Source of the DNA: Argentina anserina
Taxonomy: Eukaryota > Streptophyta > Magnoliopsida > Rosales > Rosaceae
Length of the DNA: 64,000 nt
Assembly: GCF_933775445.1 (NCBI RefSeq)
Contig: NC_065877.1
Span: 27,590,001-27,654,000 of the forward strand
Direction of reading: 5' to 3'
Part shown: positions 24,885 through 35,459 of the stretch, one piece after another
Numbering within the stretch: position 1 is the first letter of the stretch
Layout of the letters: each line of letters opens with the position of its first letter
The notes under the pieces: model-generated
Database searches by the model: none
Told to the model about the DNA's origin: nothing
The model's input: the letters and a program-made list of their open reading frames with translations, nothing else
Position numbers and translations under genes: made by a program

Positions 24885-25581
24885 CTAGGGCCCGCAATTG
24901 GACCTAGAAAACAAACCGATCAGACCGATTCCGGCCGGGCTTGAAGTAGAGAAAGACCTAACCAAGGTAAAACTGAACTAAAAAAAAAATTCAAATTGTT
25001 TCGGTCTTAGTTTTTTAGGGACCGAAAGACCGAACCGATCCGATAGCTCTCTTAAATTGACGTCGATCTCCATACTCTCATATCTCTGTCAGGGGTGGGT
25101 TTCCTAGGTACATCAACTTTGGAAATTGGAAAGTTTGGGGTTGCAACAATTCAAATTGATACAAAAAATAAGCCAAGCCAAATTTACTTCTTCAATTTCA
25201 TAAGAATAAATGGATGACTCGGGTGTTATTTACATCTGAGTTTGGTTTTTCAACAGAAAACGATGGGGTTGAAGTTTTTGGAAGAATGAAAGAAGTTAGT
25301 GTGCTGATGTTGATAGAGTTAGTTTATATTTATTATTGTTTATAATGTCTAGAAAATAGATGAGTATAATTATTGTAAGTAAAAGTAGCTTGTGTTCTAG
25401 TGGTTTTGGAGCATGACCATTTTAAATGAGGTAGTGGGTTCGAGTCTCTCTTCTTACAAATTTATTTTGAAATGACTTACAAGTTGAAATGGATTTTAGA
25501 CCCAAAAAAAACCCAAATTTTCAGGTATTGGGTCGGTTTCACCTATTTTCCGGGCCAGGACCAAACTTAGCTCACCCCTAG
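24885..25581. mobile_element. hAT-like non-autonomous element inserted in the last codons of copy C
   Basis: Ends CTAGGGCCCGC (24885) and its imperfect inverse ending CACCCCTAG (25581). The word TTCGAA stands immediately outside both ends (24879-24884 and 25582-25587), the visible part of a target duplication. Ends of the CTAGGG/CAGGGGTGGG kind and a GGGCC-rich subterminal region are typical of small plant hAT relatives. It has no coding capacity. It contains a B-box-like GGGTTCGAGTC near 25437. On the minus strand it interrupts copy C right after the codons for LeuPheGlu. Confidence 0.7.
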
Positions 25582-27182
25582 TTCGAACAGTGCTTCTAAG
25601 TTGTATGGTCCGGTGGAAATGGCCGGAATTCCAGTCCAGAATTGGTTGGTAAACTGCTGACAGAGCCTTTCAGTTGCATGACCTGAGTTGAAAAAGACAT
25701 ACTCAGTAACATTGTCACATAATTCATATTCTGTCACACCTCTCTTCTCTCCAATCTCCACAGCTTAAAATTCCTCGATACTGACCGCTTCCACAACATG
25801 CCGCCTTTCCTTCCTTGAAACCTTTGACAAGAAAGAATGTATCAACAAATTAAAAAGTAACGTTATTTCACATTTTCGATCACGGACCAAAGATCACGCA
25901 TTGGATGTCCTATTTATGAAGTCAATAAGAATGAAAACGAAGATTAAACAAGTATGTATACACCATAGTTTGAAGGGTAGTCCATTCTATCTTGTAGAAA
26001 ATCATGAAATTCTGAAAATGAGTATCTGAATCCCTTGAGCTCCTTCTCTAGATTTTCCAGGACTTTTGGAAATGCTATGTTGTGCGGTGTGACCTATAGT
26101 GTAATTTCATCCAAGCATGCACCGGTTTGTCCCACTTCGAGTATTCTGGTGTAGGTACACAAGCTAGCGGCCAAATGATGAAAAACCCAAACTTTCTTCC
26201 ACCTCTCTTATACACTTCCTATAATATCACAATTTAATTACAAGCATGATATGTTATCCATCGCGTGACAAACTAATATATAGTTGGCAAATAATTACCA
26301 TAGTGACCAACAATTGAACAATATTTGGAATATTATCACAGTTATCTTACTGGATAACCTGTAAAGTGAAGTGAAACACTTGCAGGCTAGGGTTTTAATT
26401 TTGACGAATCTCATCAGCATACGTACCATTTTCGATATCTTACCGAAGATTAATTGTTATAATCAAGTACTAGGAACTTACCCTGATCACTCCAGTTATG
26501 TTGCGCATGCGTACGACCACCCCTACAAATTCCTCAGAAGAGTAAGATCGTAGCATGCTGGAGTTTCAACTAGAGCACCAGCTCCTGCAGAAGCAAAGTT
26601 TACACCATAAGTAAACTCATGATTACCGGGCTTCAGATATGGTTGGATAAGCGGCAATTTCGCATACTCAGCTGCAGAGAGTATCCTTGTCAATATTAAC
26701 GTTTAGCACACAACTAATTATTAGTTTTTCAACTGTAGAAAAGTATAAATCATACAAATGAAATCTAGGATCATGCGACCGTCAAAAAATCTAGCGGTAG
26801 AGTACGGAAATAAATTTGCCGACCACTCTTTATTTGACAACTTTGTGCCCACTATTCTAAACTCATGGCATGTGTCCAATTGTTCAATTATTATCTAACT
26901 TTGAGTTGAGAAAAGACACATGACATGAGTTTAAAAGAGTGGGCACAATGTGAGCAAATAAAATGTGGCCGACAAATTTGCTTCCGTGAAGTACTTAAAG
27001 AAGATTTCACCGTATGGCCAATAATTTGCCTTCCCAGTTGTGTTGATGTAGTTATTGTTTCCAGCATCATATATTGAATCGCCAAATATGAAGAGGGGTG
27101 CATGTTTTCCCAACTTCCTGAAACGGCCGTGGCTTTGGGTTGTATGGATGAGAAGGTTTGCGCCGAGAGCAAAAACTAGCAT
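25582..27182 (-). pseudogene. GDSL esterase/lipase copy C, multiply disrupted
   Basis: Exon 1 (27182 to about 26760) keeps [17 protein letters not shown] and WPYGE but is split by a ~155-bp MITE at 26819-26973. Exon 2 (about 26673-26565) is fused to the end of exon 3 (to about 26482) by a deletion that removed the exon 2 end, intron 2 and the GxND region. Exon 4 (about 26222-25964) carries a frameshift and stop. Exon 5 (about 25825-25582) has a frameshift near 25755, has Asn in place of the catalytic Asp (FFNSGHATER), and is cut by the hAT-like element at its end. Several hits mean it is older or less constrained than copy A. First usable ATG at 27182; the reading can be extended upstream only to a GTG. 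Confidence 0.9.
26819..26973. mobile_element. 155-bp MITE inside exon 1 of copy C
   Basis: Terminal inverted repeats of ~48 bp (left CCGACCACTCTTTATTTG..., right inverse GTCGGCCACATTTTATTTG...) meet near the shared words TGTGCCCACT and AAACTCATG. AAATTTG (possibly AAATTTGC) flanks it at 26812-26818 and 26974-26980. A 7-8 bp duplication fits hAT-type MITEs. Outside it, the GDSL reading resumes on both sides. Confidence 0.85.
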
Positions 27183-27239
27183 TTGAAAGCTTAACTTCAC
27201 CACATTATCTGATCTGTCTATACTAGATATGTTGATTTC

Positions 27240-27262
27240 TTCACCTTCTTATATGTAGGCAC
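27240..27262 (-). promoter_or_regulatory. possible TATA box of copy C
   Basis: On the minus strand ACATATAAGAAGG lies ~65-70 bp before ATG 27182. The conserved GCACCTGCC block of copies A and B is not seen. The CACTA element begins only ~45 bp further upstream at 27305. Confidence 0.35.
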
Positions 27263-28201
27263 TTTCATAAAGGCTAAACGTGCAATTGAAGAAAATATAA
27301 TACACACTACAAGAAAAAAAATGTCATTTAAGGCGTGACAAGAACGCCGTAAATGAATACGGCGTGCTAATGCGTGCCTTTAAAGACCGAGTCGTAAAAT
27401 CATATTTTTAAATATGGTGTATATTACTATTTTGCACGCCATAAATAGGAAATATCATTTTGATTTAAAATATATATATATTAAATTAAAAGATATCAAT
27501 TAATAGTTTGGAACCCTAACAAAATAAGGAGAATTTATTATATATACCCGTCACATATCCCACGTGGGTACCCCCTTAATGTTATTGGTCTATTTTTACT
27601 GTATTTGTTTCTGATTTGTTATTTATATGAAAATAAATTTATGTCATTTTCACCGGATGCATGTTAATTATACCATGACGTAATATGATTGGCTGTGTAC
27701 ACCATATGAAAGTGCCACATAGTGTGACGGGTACACAGAATAATTACTCTAAAATAGGAGTAGAACAATAAAGGAAACATTCCATTCTAAATCTCTAATG
27801 GAATAATCATTTCAAATTTGGTCCTAATCGATCTATAGAAAACTACATTCCAAAATTAAGACCCCAAAATCAAGGACTAAAATTTCAGCGAGAACATAAA
27901 TATCGATGATTCGAAAATTGGAAATTTCGATTTAAAAAATAATTAAGTAAATTGATGATTTTTATAAAAACCTAGAAATTTTGAATGGAACTTTTGAAAA
28001 ATGTTTATTTGATCAATTAGCTACTATATGTCATAAGAAATTATTTTATAACTATTAATTTATGGTAAGTTATAGTAATTTGAAGTGAAATAATCGTCTA
28101 GCATTATTAAAAATCTACTTAATATATATATATATATATATTTACCCAAATGGAGGCTAGATCATCACGTCTTATTTACATATGATACATTAAACATGAA
28201 A

Positions 28202-28567
28202 TTACATGAGAAGTTTAGAACTACATAAATGATTTATGAGGTACAAAAATTTCACTATTTTCATCATGTCTTTGAGTAAAACTCTAAGTATATTGTGAAA
28301 AAAGTCATTAAATGATATTGTCCCTTTATAATTTTGCATAGACTGACTTATATGCCAACCATATGGGTCGTGGGTGATTGACTGTGGGTTATAATACTTG
28401 TACTTTCCTTTCGGATCAAGCATTTTTCGACTTTGACCATAACCATAGTTTTGTGAAGATTGTGCATTAGATTGTGTCCATATGTTTTCATTTGATTGCA
28501 TCTCATTAGAGAATAGATATAGTGGATAAGGCATGTTAATTTCTCTCATAAGAGTAAGGTCCATCAT
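28202..28567 (-). CDS. unrecognised 121-residue open frame within the CACTA element
   Basis: Reads MMDLTLMREINMPYP..., rich in Gln, Asn, Tyr and Ser, with a KMLDPKGKYKYYNP block. No known domain seen. It could be a piece of an element-encoded or captured protein, or chance; the sequence around it is AT-rich and no neighbouring exon is obvious. Confidence 0.2.
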   Translation of the reverse strand: MMDLTLMREINMPYPLYLFSNEMQSNENIWTQSNAQSSQNYGYGQSRKMLDPKGKYKYYNPQSITHDPYGWHISQSMQNYKGTISFNDFFHNILRVLLKDMMKIVKFLYLINHLCSSKLLM

Positions 28568-28699
28568 TACTTCTTCCTAAACCAAAAGGGATTGATTCCC
28601 CTCAACAACTAGTTCGGTTTTATTTGAATTTTAAATGAATGTTGAGACATGAAATGCAATATATAATAAAATGAGCCATATATAATAATAAGTTAGTGT

Positions 28700-29175
28700 A
28701 GTAGAGTTGACCATAACTTTGTGCTTACAAAAAGATAGATCGGAGGTTCGATTCTCTTAACTAGTGATCTTTTTATTTTATTTGAAATTGGCCTGACACA
28801 TGGCGATATTATGAAAATATCGGGAAATTTCGAAAGTTTCCATCGAAAAAATACTTGGTATGTAACAGATATATCCATATGCCGAAAAATGGAAACTTTC
28901 GCGGAAAAATCAAGGAAATTATGGATATCTTAGTCCTTGGATCGGAGATTCAATTCCTCTAACCAGTTATTTTTTATTTTATTTAAAGTTTGTCTAACAC
29001 GTGGCGATATTATGAAAATATCGGGAAATTTCAAAAGTTTCCGGATATATCGGGAAATTTCGAAAATTTTCATCGAAAAATACTTAGTATGTAATAGATA
29101 TATTCATATTCCGAAAAATAGAAACTTTCGCGGAAATTATTCAGAAATTCATAGATATTTTAGTCCTTGCCTAAA
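28700..29175. repeat. tandem duplication of a ~235-bp unit
   Basis: Unit 1 (about 28738-28935) and unit 2 (about 28940-29175) share GGAGRTTCRATTC, TGGCGATATTATGAAAATAT, CGAAAAATACTTRGTATGTAA and TTTTAGTCCTTG. The second unit has an extra internal repeat of ATATCGGGAAATTTC. Each begins with a B-box-like word. No coding role. Confidence 0.7.
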
Positions 29176-29188
29176 ATAAAAGTTCTAC

Positions 29189-29358
29189 CACCGGCGACTT
29201 GGTCTAGCGATAAATTATTCAGGGTCGCATTTGGTGCAGCTTATAAGCTGCTTAACTTATAAGAAAATGAGGAGTTGGTGTTTGGTACACACATCTGGAA
29301 GCAACTTTTCTTAAAAGTCAGGGAGGTTTAGCTTATCCGGAAGCACCGGCGACTTGGT
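29189..29358. mobile_element. possible 140-bp insertion between 15-bp direct repeats
   Basis: CACCGGCGACTTGGT occurs at 29189-29203 and 29344-29358. The 140 bp between contain GCAGCTTATAAGCTG, a short palindrome, but no matched termini or A-tail that would name a class. Confidence 0.45.
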
Positions 29359-29413
29359 AGAACTTCTAGAAGCAAATGAGGAGTCGAGTCAACAAGAGTT
29401 TAAAACTAAAGCA

Positions 29414-29990
29414 TATGTAGCACGAACACGGACACGAGTGTCCGTATTTGACACGATTCGATACGTAGACACGACATATAGAAATTTTTTTGGACACGGA
29501 CACGTGGTGGACACGTCAATTAAAATTATTTTAATATATATATATATATATTTATTTATTAAAAAATTAATTTAAAATTTTGAAAGTATTTAGATGTATA
29601 TATATTAAAGTGTGCATAAATATAACAAAAACTGAATTTGTTGGAATGGTTGAGGATTTGTTGGATCTTTTGGATGACCAAGGTTCGAATCTTACACAAG
29701 CATTCTTATTTTTATCATGAGTTTCTCTCCTTATATATATTAAAGTGTGCATAAATATAACAAAAACTGAATCTGTTAGAATGGTTGAGGAGTTGTTTGG
29801 TGCCTTGGATGACCAAGGTTCGATTCTCACCATAAGCACTTTCACTTTTATTATAAGTTAGTGCGTGTCCGATTCCGACACTCGCGTGTCCGGGCCGTGT
29901 CCAAATTGAGTTCACGTGTCCAAGCGTGTCTAAGCGTGTCCGTGTCGGACACGCAATACGAACCCCTGTACGCGTGTCCGTGCTTCATAG
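29414..29990. mobile_element. 577-bp Mutator-like MITE with terminal ATGxAGCACG repeats
   Basis: Left end TATGTAGCACGAACACGGAC and right end whose inverse reads CTATGAAGCACGGACACG. Exact 9-bp flanking duplication ACTAAAGCA at 29405-29413 and 29991-29999, the size expected of Mutator-like elements. Inside are clusters of GTGTCCG/CGGACAC words near both ends and two ~130-bp direct repeats (about 29602-29720 and 29735-29850) sharing CATAAATATAACAAAAACTG. The small frames on both strands reflect this repeat only. Confidence 0.8.
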
Positions 29991-31070
29991 ACTAAAGCAC
30001 ATGTCCACTACACCAAGTTGTCCATTCTAAAATTGATCTAGCTTAGAAATCTTTAACGGCTATTGGTGCACAGCAACCAATAGCTCAGTGGCTCCGCCCC
30101 TGATCTTTATGCTTACTATGATAATTTATTCCTTAACTGATCAAGTGATAATGCAAGAAAACAGCATACATACACCGTAACGTACACTTGCAATGCTGAG
30201 AAAAAGGAGTGGTCATTTCTCAGCACATGTTCATCTTAAATAGTGAATATATAACCAAATCAGACTGCAAACAGCCACAGAGGACAATGTTTTTTCATTT
30301 CAAAGAAAAGTGCAACGATGATGACATTATAGTACTCTAACATTCTATTCCAAAACATCTTCATAGTGCAGTTCAGAGTGAAAGCAAGTATAATTACTAC
30401 CAAAATCAAGCTGTGATGACAATCGTGTAATAGTAGTACAGTTACTTATAAAAGAACAGAATTGATGGGAACTAAGACCACATAAGAAGTATATCAAGTT
30501 TTTACTTACCAATGTTCTCAAATGGCTCAATTCTTCATTCAACTTGGATAATTCCTCCTGCAAGTCATAAAAAAACCTTCGATGGAGGCAAATACAAGCT
30601 ACAGCTCTAATATATCAAATTGAATCGCCAAAACCAATGCCTTGATTAATTATACCTCAAAGATCAATCACCTCAACAGAAGGACAATACCTAACCTCCT
30701 CACTCTGCATTGTTGCACCAACCCGATCAAATTGTCTAATCAACATCAGCAGATATGTAAATTCAACAAAAAAACTAAAAATGCATTGAACATTATAATC
30801 ATTCAGGACATTATAATGCAAATAGCTCCATGACACAAGAAAATTACACTAACGCACACACACTTGCACTATCACAGGTGTACCATCATGTGTCCTGAAG
30901 CTTCTTAACATCTTCGATTCCATGAGCAATCACTGCACAAAACTCATTGTACATCTCAAAAGAGTATATTTATGGTGTGTTTTTGGGAGCACGTCGTGAA
31001 TGTCCTTATTTACGACGTGCATTATTGCACACAGTAAAAATTTCCGTAAAAACTCATATTTTTTGTAGTG

Positions 31071-31450
31071 GCAATAATATTATTTCTTGGTAGGCTGACG
31101 TATGCCGATCATAAGATGGATGTAAGTGGATCCTCAAAGAGTGGTTCATCTAGAATTATTCTAAAATTATATGTACGTATGTCGGACATTTTATATAAAA
31201 AAGATTATCTCTATTATATATCTATTAGTTGCCATTTATATACCGGAACAATGAGAACTTCATTACAAATCAAAGAAATTACACAATTTAACAAGAGAAC
31301 GTGACAGATCAATGCATTTGATTATAGACCGGGCCGTGTATTTAATCCCCATGACTCCACCGCTAATAAAATTGTTAAGGTCTAATGGTTTATGATGTTT
31401 GAGACTTTGAGGAGTAAGTTAGATTATCTCAGATAATATCAAAATGATCG
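31071..31450. other. no gene seen
   Basis: AT-rich stretch between the CACTA end and the LINE fragment. The frame at 31068-31304 has no family resemblance. Confidence 0.45.
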
Positions 31451-31451
31451 A

Positions 31452-31915
31452 TATTCTCTTCTTCTTCTTTTTTGACAAAACAACCAACTTTTATTAAGAA
31501 GAACTACCGTAGTACAGAGAAAAAGACCAGAGCAGACTTCCAACACATAGAGGACAAGCAGGACACAGCCCCTACAATTTCCCAAAAATAAACAAAGACA
31601 CCGCAGGCCCAAACCAGGCAAGCCTACACACAACACTATCACCACTGCAATCAAGCATCGTGAAAGAAACAACAGCTTCACACCCGTCGCCGAGAAGAAG
31701 TAACTAGACCTTTCAAAACCAACAAGAAAGAACAACCAAGAGACAGCAATGGCCGATCTAAACAAGAAATTCCCAACCAAATTTGATCCAGAAACAAAGA
31801 AAGGAAACACATAACTCAAACCATCTCCAAAAAGAAGATCTTCTTCTGCCCGAACAGAAACCAAAACACATGAGAAAAACAAGAGATCCAAAAAGGGATC
31901 TAAGGAATAGACTGT
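31452..31915 (-). mobile_element. LINE 3' end fragment
   Basis: On the minus strand the sequence closes with TTCTTAATAAAAGTTGG, then TTGTTTTGTCAAAAAAGAAG, the sort of 3' untranslated end common in plant L1 LINEs, with a short A/G-rich tail toward 31440. The 164-residue hydrophobic frame (31439-31933, minus) is leader-like T-rich sequence and I do not consider it a gene. Target duplications were not found. The 5' limit is approximate. Confidence 0.5.
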
Positions 31916-33019
31916 TAGATCAATTTTGGACATATCACATATTATATGATATCATGCTTAATGTCATAATCTATTTCTACATGGTGTCACACCCCGGGAC
32001 CATTTCCAGGACCAGAATGCAACAGTATTCGTTGTTGCCCCGAATTAATAAGTGTTGATGCCTAAAAATCTAGATATCAGGCCCAATGCATTTTTCGAGC
32101 CCGATTCATATTTATACGTTAAATACGCTTGTAATCATCAAGCCATGCATGTGGACCTAAACCACATTCATGCACTTGGGGCTTACAAGAATGGGTGTGG
32201 TGTAGAAGGTAACAGAAATGTATGAGGCCCATTATTAGGTTTAGACTCATCGGTAATTTTGGGCTTGGGACCAGAATTCATGCTTGATGGCCTAAATCTT
32301 ATTACGGGTAAAGAAGAAGAGAAAATCCCCAGCCCAAATCTTTCATAACCAATTAAAAGCAAAGCTCACATAAAATCCCATATATAAGCATATTCCTAGC
32401 ATCAAAATCAGATATTCTTGCAAATCTGTCCCAGCAGCAGATTTCAAGCTCAAACTTGTCCCAACAGCAGATTTTCTGCCATGAAATTTACAAAGATGTT
32501 TCACAATCTCTAGACAAAATCTGGTAGACAAATATTCATTATCAAGTCTGATACATGTTTTTAACCAAGTCATGCCTTTACCCAATAGTTTAAGCATTAA
32601 ACCAAGATTCCTTTAGCTGCTCGGACAGTTTATAAATACCTTATGCTATGCTAAACAGAAGGGGAGGTAGAGGAGGGTGAGCTAGCAACCTCTCTAGCAC
32701 ACATCTCTTTTTCATGCTCCATCTCACTTAGCTTTCCATCCTTTCCAAATCACCTCAGTCTCAAATCCCTTCTTCCACAAGCCAAAGCCTCCTTCGCACC
32801 GTTGTTATGATATCTTCTTCTGAAACTCATGCTTTTTCAGCTCCCACGCCACACACTTCTTGTCAAGCCCTTTATTGACAGCAATATAAGTAATATATTG
32901 ACTGCAATACAAGCCATGCCAAGCCACTGCCGTGAATAATGAATGAATGAGCTGCTGAAACGGACACAACAACAAGCTTCCTAGGACTTTTTATCTTTCG
33001 AGGCTTGCTGGGTTTAGTC

Positions 33020-35206
33020 TGTAATATCCCGGAAATTTATAATTATTTTCTAATTATTATTTGGAGATATTTAAATTGGTGGTGATCTGATTATATAGTA
33101 CGAGGGAGAAAACGGAAGTGTTCGAGTGATTTATACTCAGAAACGTTACCGTGAGGGGTCAAGAGTTGACTTTTAATGCGTTAGGAATCTCAGAAAACTT
33201 TATTCATCAAAGTCGTAGAGTTCGTCAATACGAGTTCGTAGACGTACAACACGCTTTAATCGGATGTTGTATGTCAAAGTTGTTAGCAACTGAAGTTTGG
33301 TTTCTGATTTTGGGTTGAGTGTAAAAATCAGAAAATCAGTTTTTTTTTTCTCAAAATCAGCTCGGTTACTGTTCACCCAAGCTTGGTTACTGTTCACGCG
33401 AATTTTCCCACTTTGTTGCCGAATCTTTTTCCGGCCATATCTCCGTCGTCCGGCGATGGAATTGAGGGCAACCGGTGGTGTTGGAACCTTCTCTTCGTCC
33501 CCTACCGATCTGGGTTAATATTTGGGAGAGATTCGAGCCGTTTGAAGCTCAGAAATGAAGAAACAATACGGTTGTTCCGTTTGAAGAAGTGAGGAGAACT
33601 CCCTCCTACGGCAACCTATCAAGGTGATTCTCTCTTGTGTTTTGAAGCTTGTAGCATGTATATCAACCCTCTAAAACAGTTTTATCTATTTCGAAACACA
33701 AGGAGAATCGACGATTTCTTTTTCTACGTCTGTCAATAGTGTCGATTTTATGTTCTTCGTCGATTGGACTGTTTAGGCTTCGATTTAGACGTTGGTGTCA
33801 ACTAGAAAGTTATTGGAAATGTTGTTTATATTGTGGTGGTTAATTTTGGTGATCATTGGTGGTTACCGGAACGGTGGTGGCGTATGAACAGTGTTTTCAT
33901 GAAAAATGTTTTCATGAATAATGTTTTATAAGTAATTTATCATCCTATTAGGTGACCGACGAAACGAGTGAGATAATCGCTCTCGGTGTCGTGGAAGTTA
34001 CACGCATGAAATAAGGTGAGTAAACCTCACAATGATTATATTGCATCAATAGCTTATAAAAAGTCTACCATTGGAGGTGACTTATATGTTTGAATTATTA
34101 AAAAGAGTGAACTGTGACATTTATATAATATAGTGGATTGTGTATGTGTACAAAAATGGTAAATACGATACATATATATAGGTTGCTGTATTATATAATG
34201 TTACGGTTTCTATTTAAATTATGAGATGGTAATGTTTTTGATTAATTGTGGCAGATGAGACCGGAAGGGAGATAACGTAACTTCCGGTATAATGGATTAT
34301 TGGGGTGACTATATAAATATTGTTGTGCAATAGTCGCTTGGTTGTAGTATAATAACATGTGAGGATTGTTATATTGTACGTGGTTTGAACATTGAGTCTT
34401 GCTAAAATGTTTTCTGATCTTCGGACGTTGTTGGTAGTAATCGGAACCAAGCCTTGGCCGGATGTCAGTTACGATTCAGTTAGATATCTAGTTTGTCTTC
34501 TGGTGTACTGTATGAGGGGTACAGTTGGGTTACCTGGGTCTCATGAGTACCCATGTTTTTGAATTATATTAGGTAGCAGATGGGTTGCCCAGTGTCTGTC
34601 GGCGTACTGCATGAGGGGTAACAGATGGGTACCTAGATCTCATGAGTACCCATGTTTTAAATGATTTTGGGTAACCAAATGGGTTACCCAATGTCTGTCG
34701 GTGTACTGCATGAGGAGTAGTAGATGGGTTGTCTGGGTCTCATGAGTACCCATGTTTTTAAATGATTTTGGGTAACAGATAGGTTGCCTAGTGTCTCATG
34801 ATTACACATTTTTTAAATGATATTGGGTAACATATGGGTTGCCCAGTGTCACATGAATATTGTTGGTTTACTCATACAGGCTGAAAAGCTTACCGGGTTT
34901 GTGTTTACAATCCCGATGCACCAATTCGATGGTGTAGAGGATAGTTCTGTAGGTGGAGATTAGCATATTCGGAGGGCTTACTTTGACAATTTCTTTCTTT
35001 TGTTTGCGGTGAGGATTGAGTGAATTTTACATTTCATTCGTTATAATACTGGGGTATAAATTGGTTATGTATTATTCAAATCGACTGAGTCGTGTTGTGG
35101 ACTCAATTTTGATATACTGTTATTATAAGATGATTTCAATATATTTGAGTTATTTTAGAGTTTCCATGGTCGAATTTATATCTTTCGAAATTTCGTGGCT
35201 ATGACA
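33020..35206 (+). mobile_element. solo LTR, 2,187 bp, intact reference copy of the family
   Basis: Starts TGTAATATCCCGG, ends GTGGCTATGACA, flanked by TAGTC at 33015-33019 and 35207-35211. No internal coding region. The minisatellite of ~98-100-bp period occupies about 34500-34850. A T-rich, GTTACTGTTCACC-containing segment follows the promoter area (about 33360). It is nested in the larger CATGG-flanked LTR, so it is younger than that one. Confidence 0.93.
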
Positions 35207-35459
35207 TAGTCTTCACTAACTCAGACAAGGGGTGACCATTTTTAGGGTCAGCCATGCTAATATCACTGTCATACAACCTCGACAAAACCCCCTCTTACAA
35301 TAATCAACCAATACGTCGAACCCGACGTGTTGACTACCTATCGACTCAAAAATACAAGGCTATGAATAAAAAATATAATGAAACCGACGACAAGAAGTGA
35401 TGAGCAATTGAAATATAGACGCAAATAAACAAATACGGAAGGTAGCAATGTAAGACAAA

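Larger units (their letters stand above)
27305..31070. mobile_element. CACTA-type (En/Spm) element, non-autonomous, with nested insertions
   Basis: Left end CACTACAAGAAAAAAA at 27305 and right end ATTTTTTGTAGTG at 31070 form the classic CACTA terminal inverted repeats. Sub-terminal words with ACGCCGT/GGCGTGC on the left and ACGTCGT/ACGACGTGC on the right are typical of the family. The 3-bp flanks are ACA and GCA, not an exact match, so joint excision of two ends or later mutation is possible. No transposase was recognised. A short coiled-coil-like piece (ELSKLNEELSHLRTL, near 30563-30510 on minus, followed by GTAAGT) may be an exon remnant. The element landed in the upstream region of GDSL copy C. 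Confidence 0.7.

Noticed and set aside
25385..25460. tRNA-like A and B box words (GTTCTAGTGGTTTTGG, GGGTTCGAGTC)
   Set aside because: No cloverleaf could be drawn; it lies inside a hAT-like element and similar B-box words recur at 28745, 29690 and 29818 in other repeats.
31439..31933. 164-residue hydrophobic frame resembling a membrane protein
   Set aside because: T-rich LINE 3' sequence on the minus strand; hydrophobicity follows from composition.
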